From positions 32,033 through 52,154 of the forward strand of contig DDJI01000039.1 in assembly GCA_002338885.1 (NCBI GenBank): a stretch of DNA of 20,122 nucleotides. The letters are read 5' to 3'. The notes under the pieces were generated by a model, which searched no databases, was not told where the DNA came from, and was given only the letters and a program-made list of their open reading frames with translations. The position numbers and the translations under genes are program-made. Source of the stretch: Ruminococcus sp. UBA1828. GTDB taxonomy: Bacteria; Bacillota; Clostridia; Oscillospirales; Ruminococcaceae. Numbering within the stretch: the stretch's first letter is position 1; each line of letters begins with the position of its first letter. Below are positions 7,899-13,979 of this stretch, piece by piece.

Positions 7899-8012
7899 AG
7901 CACCGAAGATGCGCACCCGCGTGAGCGGAAAAGGCGCAGGCGGGCATGTGAGCGCGTGAAAAGCAGGCGCGCGGCAAACAACAGGCAGAAATAATTAAAG
8001 AAGATAAACCGA

Positions 8013-8043
8013 CCGGCGCGGTAGCATACCGTGCCGGCGATTT
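8013..8043 (+). terminator. probable terminator after the beta-propeller gene
   Basis: CCGGCGCGGTA (8013-8023) and TACCGTGCCGG (8027-8037) form an 11-bp stem with one G-U pair and a 3-base loop. The following T-run is short (CGATTT), so termination may be partial. The 322-base gap 7899-8220 holds this hairpin and the tRNA promoter at 8174; I see no gene in it. Confidence 0.55.
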
Positions 8044-8173
8044 AGTTAAGCGCGCCGTGGGCACGCAGCCGGCGAGGATGAAGGCGTCGGGAGCCGGAGA
8101 ATGAGGAAATCAAGAGACATAAAAAGGGAAAAGCGAGAAAAAATTTTGCGGTCAAATTTCTTTAAAAGAGGTA

Positions 8174-8202
8174 TTGACAATTGCAAACGGCTGTGATAGA
8201 AT
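8174..8202 (+). promoter_or_regulatory. strong sigma-A promoter for the tRNA genes
   Basis: Consensus TTGACA (8174-8179), a 17-base spacer, and TAGAAT (8197-8202). The start should fall near 8209, about 12 bases before tRNA-Thr. It should drive tRNA-Thr and tRNA-Tyr as one transcript. Confidence 0.85.
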
Positions 8203-8220
8203 AATGTTCGTTGCAGCGCT

Positions 8221-8296
8221 GCTGGTGTAGCTCAGTTGGTAGAGCAGCTGATTTGTAATCAGCAGGTCGGGGGTTCAAGTCCGTCTGCCAGCTCCA
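8221..8296 (+). tRNA. tRNA-Thr (anticodon TGT), CCA encoded
   Basis: A 76-base cloverleaf. The acceptor is GCTGGTG with TGCCAGC, then discriminator T and encoded CCA at 8294-8296. The anticodon stem GCTGA/TCAGC encloses TTTGTAA, with anticodon TGT at 8254-8256. The T-loop TTCAAGT is canonical, but the T-stem GGGGG/CCGTC has a G:G mismatch (8271 with 8283), and two acceptor pairs are G-U. It should still fold and reads ACA and probably other Thr codons. It is the first gene after the promoter at 8174. Short hairpins in the spacer (8298-8312 and 8314-8327) may guide processing. Confidence 0.93.
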
Positions 8297-8366
8297 AACG
8301 GGCATGGCCCGTCGCCGCAGATGCGGCAATCGGTTGACGTATGAAACGCAGCTTTGGCTGCCATAT

Positions 8367-8450
8367 GGAGGAGTTCCCGAGTGGCCAAAGGGGGCAGACT
8401 GTAAATCTGTTGCTTCGGCTTCGATGGTCCGAATCCATCCTCTCCCACCA
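8367..8450 (+). tRNA. tRNA-Tyr (anticodon GTA), class II, CCA encoded, imperfect acceptor
   Basis: An 84-base class II tRNA with a long variable arm. The anticodon stem GCAGA/TCTGT encloses CTGTAAA, with anticodon GTA at 8401-8403; the T-stem is GATGG/CCATC; CCA is at 8448-8450. Two oddities stand out. The acceptor GGAGGAG pairs with CTCTCCC, giving an A3:C70 mismatch and a G4-U69 pair, whereas CTCCTCC would pair perfectly. The T-loop is TCCGAAT, so the nearly universal U55 is C. The 22 bases at its 3' end are duplicated at 8571-8592. It could be functional, or a chimera whose 3' part was replaced. Confidence 0.88.
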
Positions 8451-8491
8451 AGTATGACCCTTCGCCGATACGGCGGAGGGTCATACTTTTG
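8451..8491 (+). terminator. terminator directly after tRNA-Tyr
   Basis: AGTATGACCCTTCGCCG (8451-8467) pairs with 8471-8487 over 17 bp (one G-U) around an ATA loop, followed by TTT. It starts on the base after the CCA, so it acts as both processing boundary and terminator. Confidence 0.8.
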
Positions 8492-8533
8492 GCTTGAGAA
8501 GATGAGATGAGGACAGCACGGCGTCGAAGACGC

Positions 8534-8560
8534 AAAAAACAGTCCGGTGGACTGTTTTTT
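8534..8560. other. perfect 12-bp inverted repeat with A6/T6 ends
   Basis: AAAAAACAGTCC (8534-8545), GGT loop, GGACTGTTTTTT (8549-8560). The A-run on one side and T-run on the other make it a terminator in both directions, and it would equally suit the core of a small palindromic element. It sits between the two tRNA 3'-end copies. Confidence 0.7.
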
Positions 8561-8592
8561 AGTGCGCGGACCGAATCCATCCTCTCCCACCA

Positions 8593-8631
8593 ATTAAGCT
8601 CCTCGCCGATTACGGCGGGGAGCTTAATTTT
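8593..8631 (+). terminator. second tRNA-end-associated terminator hairpin
   Basis: ATTAAGCTCCTCGCCG (8593-8608) pairs with 8613-8628 over 16 bp (one G-U) around ATTA, followed by TTTT. It begins on the base after the duplicated CCA, as in unit 1. Confidence 0.75.
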
Positions 8632-8649
8632 GGCTTTAGAGCAGGGCTA

Positions 8650-8688
8650 GGGTTTAAGCCACCCTTTGAAAAAGGGTGGCTTAAACCC
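8650..8688. repeat. perfect 18-bp inverted repeat
   Basis: GGGTTTAAGCCACCCTTT (8650-8667) and its exact reverse complement (8671-8688) enclose GAA. No T-run follows. It is immediately followed by the hairpin CACTTTGC TTTC GCAAAGTG (8691-8710). Confidence 0.75.
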
Positions 8689-8690
8689 GA

Positions 8691-9013
8691 CACTTTGCTT
8701 TCGCAAAGTGCCGCAAAGTGCGCTCCCGTGTAAACCCCACTGTTGCAAAGTGCAATTTGTGCCGTTCCAACAACCCCTGCCGCCGCAAAGTGCGCTCCTG
8801 TAATCCCAACGCTTTCGCAAAGTGCCGCAAAGTGCGGTTTGTACATTCTCCGCCCATGAGTGCGGTCGCTTGGAATGCCGCAAAGTGTGTTCCTGTATCC
8901 CAACGCTTTCGCAAAGTGCGGTTTGTTCAGGGGTTAAGTCATAAATGACTTAACCCCGTCACTTTGCTATCGCAAAGTGCGGTTTGTGCCGTTCCAACAA
9001 CCCCGCCGCCGCC
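8691..9013. repeat. intergenic repeat block built on GCAAAGTG
   Basis: GCAAAGTG occurs nine times between 8703 and 8979, and its inverse CACTTTGC at 8691 and 8960, each forming a hairpin with a following copy. Longer units recur: GCAAAGTGCGGTTTGT at 8827, 8911 and 8972; TTCCAACAACCCC twice (within 8757-8778 and 8984-9005); and CCCAACGCTTTCGCAAAGTG twice (ending at 8824 and 8918). Spacing is irregular, so it is not a CRISPR array. The minus strand is open in all three frames only because the repeats lack stop codons; I do not regard those frames as genes. This block lies in the 896-base gap 8451-9346. Confidence 0.8.
8930..8957. repeat. perfect 13-bp inverted repeat
   Basis: GGGGTTAAGTCAT (8930-8942) and ATGACTTAACCCC (8945-8957) with an AA centre. 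As at 8650, it is followed by a CACTTTGC ... GCAAAGTG hairpin (8960-8979), so palindrome plus hairpin appears to be a repeated module. Confidence 0.7.
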
Positions 9014-9286
9014 ACTTGAAGTGCCGCAGGGGTGGTCTGCCCATAAGAACATCATCGCCGTAAAAAACACGGTCTGCACGTTCCCGCAAACCTATAGCCG
9101 CTCGGGGCATTCACATAACGCCGCACACATGCCGCGGCGCATCGCATCTGAAGCGCATCGCATGCCGCCTTAATGCCACGCGCCGCCCACGCATACTCGC
9201 TGAGTCTTTGCATTCGCCTGCTCGCTTTCTCCTTTGTTTTTTGCTCCTTTGCCGCAGTGCCGCATATTCTGCGGTTTTGCATGCAT
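9014..9286. other. intergenic stretch with no recognisable gene
   Basis: I see no supported gene here. It contains an 11-bp direct repeat GCGCATCGCAT (9137-9147 and 9153-9163) and a weak hairpin CCGCA/TGCGG with TTTT (9260-9278) on the plus strand. Minus-strand frames across it have no ribosome binding site and no recognisable motif. Confidence 0.5.
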
Positions 9287-9288
9287 AC

Positions 9289-9327
9289 AAAAAACAGCCC
9301 GCACACTTCCTGCCGAAAATGTGCGGG
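9289..9327 (-). terminator. terminator of the ftsH operon
   Basis: On the minus strand CCCGCACA and TGTGCGGG (9320-9327 and 9298-9305) form an 8-bp stem with a 14-base loop, followed by a T6 run (9289-9294). It begins 20 bases after the HdeD-like gene. A weaker T-run on the other side may stop plus-strand transcripts. Confidence 0.8.
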
Positions 9328-9346
9328 TGTATTTTTGTAAAGCACG

Positions 9347-9879
9347 TTATCTTCCCATCTTGCTAAGTCCTACGGCTATTGCGTCGCAGCCCAATACTAT
9401 CAGGTATATGCCTGCAAAGTATGACACAGTCGTTATCGCAAGCAGAGGACTGAACAGCAGTATAAGTCCTAAGACGATTCCCACTATGTTTGCCACAAGC
9501 GTCAGCACATACATTCCATTGCCGCAGAACGCCTTGATGTGATCCGCATGCGCGAGCCTCGATATGCAGTGCGTTATAAACCATATCGGGAACAAAAGCG
9601 TCAGCGCCCATACTCCCGCCTCCGGACGGAATATAAGCATGATTCCCGCCATTGCGCTCAAAATTCCCGACACAAGCGAGACAATAGGGCCGAATCCCGT
9701 GTACTTCTCAACCCTTATATAAAGCACAATGTCCGCAATGCCCATCACCAGCGCCGCAATTCCGTATACAAACGCCATTCCCGTGAGCACAAGATCCGGC
9801 CATATAAACGTCGCCACGCCGAGCAGTACAAGGAGTACGCCTATTATAAATTCAAGCCAACCGTATCCCGACAGCCTTC

Positions 9880-9883
<4 letters not shown>
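9347..9883 (-). CDS. HdeD-family (DUF308) integral membrane protein
   Basis: The 178-aa protein is almost entirely membrane-embedded, with about six hydrophobic segments in paired repeats (for example LEFIIGVLLVLLGVATFIW and YFAGIYLIVLGCDAIAVG). The pattern of G-x-L-L-V-L-L-G and F-x-P helices matches the HdeD/DUF308 family, named from an E. coli acid-resistance membrane protein; the molecular function in Firmicutes is unknown. The ATG overlaps the ftsH stop as ATGA (9880-9883), with GGAGGGG 7 bases upstream, so translation is probably coupled to ftsH. A role in membrane stress or protein quality control alongside FtsH is inferred from this context. A terminator follows. Confidence 0.85.
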
Positions 9884-11731
<1,848 letters not shown>

Positions 11732-11735
<4 letters not shown>

Positions 11736-12166
11736 CGTTGGCTCCTTTCGTTTTCTTTGCCGTATGTTTGGGATGCGTCCGAGGACTGTTCCAAAAGGCG
11801 CAGCCCCTTTGCGGCTTCATACACCGCCCGTTTTGCCGCCAAAACCGCAAAATCAAGCTCGTATTCCGCAAGGAGCAGCTGCATGTCGCAGTCCGCATCC
11901 TCGCCGCAGCATGCACCATGTATCATGCTGCGGGCGTTTTTAATTTCTGATTCTATGTTTGTGTACGCCTGCAAAAGTATGGGCGATATTTTTGCCTTTG
12001 AGTTTAAAAGGCTGTCAAATATCACGTCGTGCGCGTGCAGGCAGCTGCGCTCGAGTTCGTCAATGCCGGTCTTGTCGGCTTGCTCTATCTGCTCGTTTAT
12101 CGTTTTAAGCTCACAGCTCAGCTCAGACAGCTTTTCACATAATGCAGTTTGCGCAGTTTGTGCCAT
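11732..12166 (-). CDS. uncharacterised helical protein, first gene of the ftsH operon
   Basis: I do not recognise this 144-aa protein. It starts at ATG 12166, with GGAGGTG 5 bases upstream. It is predicted largely alpha-helical and soluble, with heptad-like N-terminal segments (LCEKLSELSCELKTINEQIEQ), a cysteine-rich patch CCGEDADCD near residue 100 and a second helical pair (QLLLAEYELDFAVLAAKRAVYEAAKGLRLLEQ). There is no signal peptide or membrane segment. Its TGA overlaps the ATG of ftsH as ATGA, so the two are probably translated together, and it has its own promoter just upstream. Position suggests an FtsH-related cofactor or regulator, but nothing in the sequence proves it. The clean start, coupling and coding-like composition make it a real gene. 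Confidence 0.75.
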
Positions 12167-12186
12167 GACAACACCTCCATGCTTAT

Positions 12187-12215
12187 ATTTTAACACCCTC
12201 GTGCGCGCTGTTCAA
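12187..12215 (-). promoter_or_regulatory. promoter of the 144-aa gene/ftsH/hdeD operon
   Basis: On the minus strand TTGAAC (12210-12215), a 17-base spacer, and TAAAAT (12187-12192). Transcription should start near 12180, leaving a very short leader that contains the GGAGGTG site. No heat-shock operator (CIRCE) was seen. Confidence 0.65.
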
Positions 12216-12241
12216 TTATCAAAGCACAAATTTTGTATATA

Positions 12242-12281
12242 CAAAAACGCCGAAGTGTAAAGATAAGCTTTACCTCCGGCG
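12242..12281 (-). terminator. terminator of the TetR gene
   Basis: A hairpin with closing stems CGCCG/CGGCG and GTAAAG/CTTTAC (12248-12281, small internal loop) is followed on the minus strand by TTTTTGT. It begins 13 bases after the TetR stop codon. Confidence 0.65.
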
Positions 12282-12293
12282 CATATTTATTCG

Positions 12294-12839
12294 TTATGTA
12301 TTCGGCGATATGCCCTCCGATATCAGGCGGTATACCGTGTGAACCATCTCTTCAAGGTGCATGGTGTCGTTTGCCGTCCACTCTCTGAGTATGCCGAGCA
12401 CGGCGTTGCTGTGGTAGCGCAAAATCAGCTTTATCTCCGAGCGGGTGCAGCCGCGGTACAGATCCTTTTCCCTCACGACTTTCTCAAACAGCCCCTTCAT
12501 GCCGTCCGATATCAGCTTCTCAAGCTCCTCGCGGTAGCGGTTTTGCAGCCCCGACTCCAGATACGGCTTTAAGTTTACCGCCATGCTGAACATCGCTTTA
12601 AGAGCTTCTTCGGGGTCGGACGCAGCCTTGACGTTGTCAACCGCTATGTCGGAATATATGTCCAAAACCCAGACCAAAAGATCCGGTATGTCCGAAAAGT
12701 GATAGTAAAACGTCTGCCGCGTAGTGTGGCACTTTTCAACTATGTCCTTGACGGTAAGCTTTCTGTACCTGTTGTGCATGAGCAGGTCTATCGCAGCTGT
12801 CGCTATCTGTTGTTTCATGTTCTTGTCGTCGGCAGGCAT
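12294..12839 (-). CDS. TetR/AcrR family transcriptional regulator
   Basis: The 181-aa protein has a TetR-type N-terminal DNA-binding domain (about 8-54) with the helix-turn-helix LTVKDIVEKCHTTRQTFYYHF (29-48) and the closing YYHFSD motif, followed by an all-helical C-terminal ligand or dimerisation domain of the usual length. Such proteins are dimeric repressors released by a small ligand. The ATG has AGGAGGG 6 bases upstream. An inverted repeat TTTGGCA/TGCCAAA (12870-12900) overlaps its own promoter, so it is probably autoregulated. The flavin reductase gene upstream on the same strand has its own terminator and promoter, so the regulator may also act elsewhere; no target gene is shown by the sequence. 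Confidence 0.88.
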   Translation of the reverse strand: MPADDKNMKQQIATAAIDLLMHNRYRKLTVKDIVEKCHTTRQTFYYHFSDIPDLLVWVLDIYSDIAVDNVKAASDPEEALKAMFSMAVNLKPYLESGLQNRYREELEKLISDGMKGLFEKVVREKDLYRGCTRSEIKLILRYHSNAVLGILREWTANDTMHLEEMVHTVYRLISEGISPNT

Positions 12840-12869
12840 CGCAAGCCCTCCTGTCTTGAATTTTTCATG

Positions 12870-12900
12870 TTTGGCACATTAAAAATTATATCATGCCAAA
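12870..12900. promoter_or_regulatory. probable TetR operator
   Basis: TTTGGCA (12870-12876) and TGCCAAA (12894-12900) are perfect inverted copies 17 bases apart, spanning the -10 and the start region of the TetR promoter. Position over the promoter is what suggests an operator. Confidence 0.5.
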
Positions 12901-12913
12901 AGGGCGTTTGCAA
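12885..12913 (-). promoter_or_regulatory. promoter of the TetR gene
   Basis: On the minus strand TTGCAA (12908-12913), a 17-base spacer, and TATAAT (12885-12890). The leader is about 40 bases. Confidence 0.7.
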
Positions 12914-12926
12914 CTTTGAGCGCGGC

Positions 12927-12955
12927 AAAAGCCCCCGAACATTTTGTTCGGGGGC
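12927..12955 (-). terminator. terminator of the flavin reductase gene
   Basis: GCCCCCGAACA (12931-12941) and TGTTCGGGGGC (12945-12955) form a perfect 11-bp stem with a TTT loop. On the minus strand it is followed by TTTT. It ends just before the -35 of the TetR promoter. Confidence 0.85.
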
Positions 12956-12974
12956 TGTAAATGCATGCTTGCGC

Positions 12975-13547
12975 TTATTTGTTCATAAGAGCTTTTCCGG
13001 CTTCCCATGCCTTGCCGACCTTTTCGCCGATGGCAAAGTAGTTTCCGCCGAACTGATCAAACGCAAACGCTCCGAGCTTGGAAACGTCCACGATTCCCTT
13101 CTCGTCGAGCACGCTCTCATCGACAACTCCGCCGACAATCTCGCCGAGCACGTGGAAACCGTAAACCTCGTTCTTGGCCTCGACAACCTTGCATTCTAAG
13201 GTGAGCGGGAACTCGTTTACTATGGGAGCGTCTACTTTGTCGCTCTTTGTCACGGTGAGTCCGCTGCGCTCGAACTTGTCGGGCATGTTGTTGCCGGATG
13301 CTATTCCGAAGAAGTCGGCCTCCTTAAGATGCTTTACATCCGCTATGCTGAGGGTGAACGCTCCGCGCTTATTTATGTTCTCGGAGGTCTTGTGATTTTC
13401 CGAAATGTTGAGCGAGACCATCTTGGCGTCGCAGATTCCGCCCCACGCCATGTTCATTACGTCAACCTTTCCGTCGTCGCCGTATGTCGCTATCATCAAA
13501 ACCGGCATAGGGAAGAGATAAGGATGAGCGCCAATTTCTTTTTTCAT
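12975..13547 (-). CDS. flavin reductase family protein (flavoredoxin-like)
   Basis: The 190-aa protein matches the FMN-binding split-barrel flavin reductase/flavoredoxin family in length and layout: PMPVLMIATYGDDGKVDVMNMAWGG near the start (substrate and FMN pocket), SLNISENHKTSENI, GAFTLSIAD and a C-terminal GNYFAIGEKVGKAWEAGK. These cytosolic proteins bind FMN and transfer electrons or reduce flavins; flavoredoxins serve redox reactions in anaerobes. The start has AGGAGG 7 bases upstream. The gene has its own extended -10 promoter and its own terminator. Physiological electron donor and acceptor are not evident from neighbours, which are a TetR gene and the divergent peptide transporter. 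Confidence 0.87.
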   Translation of the reverse strand: MKKEIGAHPYLFPMPVLMIATYGDDGKVDVMNMAWGGICDAKMVSLNISENHKTSENINKRGAFTLSIADVKHLKEADFFGIASGNNMPDKFERSGLTVTKSDKVDAPIVNEFPLTLECKVVEAKNEVYGFHVLGEIVGGVVDESVLDEKGIVDVSKLGAFAFDQFGGNYFAIGEKVGKAWEAGKALMNK

Positions 13548-13597
13548 AATGATTCCTCCTGTTTATACTGTAATTAAGCGGTTTTTCAACCGTTATT

Positions 13598-13606
13598 ATT
13601 ATACCA
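13598..13606 (-). promoter_or_regulatory. extended -10 promoter of the flavin reductase
   Basis: On the minus strand TGGTATAAT provides a TGn extended -10 with a perfect TATAAT (13598-13603). No good -35 is present, which is normal for extended -10 promoters. A short inverted repeat, CGGTT/AACCG (13580-13592), lies just downstream and could be an operator or leader hairpin. Confidence 0.5.
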
Positions 13607-13782
13607 AACGCATGCCTGCCCTATATCGGCTACCCGAGGTCATTAAATGCCATATCGTGCATAAATGCATGCACAGATGCCACATCAGCCGGATGAATCG
13701 GTGATGCGCTATCATAAAAAACATAAAAGCAGCGAAGTTTTCACACGGTTTTTATAAATAGTGCTATAAAATTTCATTCTGC

Positions 13783-13811
13783 TTGACATTTTCAACACAC
13801 GGTTTTATAAT
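13783..13811 (+). promoter_or_regulatory. strong consensus promoter of the opp operon
   Basis: TTGACA (13783-13788), a 17-base spacer and TATAAT (13806-13811) match the consensus exactly, suggesting high expression. The leader from about 13818 to 13979 is 160 bases; I recognise no riboswitch in it. The 432-base gap 13548-13979 also holds the flavin reductase promoter and an inverted repeat GTGCAT-N6-ATGCAC (13657-13674); no gene is visible. Confidence 0.9.
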
Positions 13812-13979
13812 AAGTACATCACAAAGGTTAATCTTAAGTTAAGGGTTGCTTATTGACCGGCCTTTGCGCGTATATGCTGAGAGGCGTATATTTTAAAATT
13901 GTTCGGCGTGTAGTGCGTAAGTTTGCACATTTGAGTGTATAAGGCGCGCCGGCATTATACTTATTGGAGGTAAGTAAAC

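Larger units (their letters stand above)
8429..8636 (+). repeat. tandem repeat of tRNA-Tyr 3' end plus hairpin (two units)
   Basis: Unit 1 (8429-8495) and unit 2 (8571-8636) share the same order: an identical 22-bp tRNA 3' end (8429-8450, 8571-8592), a long hairpin with a conserved apex (CGCCG ... CGGCG) and the tail TTTTGGCTT. The outer halves of the two hairpin stems differ, yet each pairs with itself. The 75 bases between units hold a small hairpin (GCGTC GAA GACGC, 8521-8533) and the perfect inverted repeat at 8534-8560. The layout resembles the duplicated ends left by integration into a tRNA gene, but the enclosed DNA is too short to code for anything. It may be a very small mobile or remnant element. 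Confidence 0.75.

Noticed and set aside
8162..8593. Minus-strand open frames of 101 and 143 codons across the tRNA genes
   Set aside because: They are antisense to tRNA-Thr, tRNA-Tyr and their repeat. tRNA genes often lack stop codons on the opposite strand, and there is no ribosome binding site or protein family.
8610..8914. Three overlapping minus-strand frames with repeated HFAAL/GAHFAA-like peptides
   Set aside because: All three frames are open because the DNA is repetitive; the peptide repeats simply mirror GCAAAGTG copies. No start signal or conserved protein pattern.
8691..8987. CRISPR array
   Set aside because: Repeat lengths (8 to about 20 bases), orientation and spacing are irregular, there are no uniform spacers, and no cas genes are present.
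9052..9345. 97-codon minus-strand frame after the ftsH operon
   Set aside because: It spans the operon terminator and simple direct repeats, and its product has no recognisable motif.
11736..11919. Longer FtsH N-terminus starting at 11919
   Set aside because: It would overlap the 144-aa gene by about 190 bases out of frame, has no good ribosome binding site and no resemblance to FtsH.
13818..13979. Riboswitch in the opp leader
   Set aside because: The 160-base leader shows no recognisable conserved riboswitch core and no terminator hairpin with T-run.
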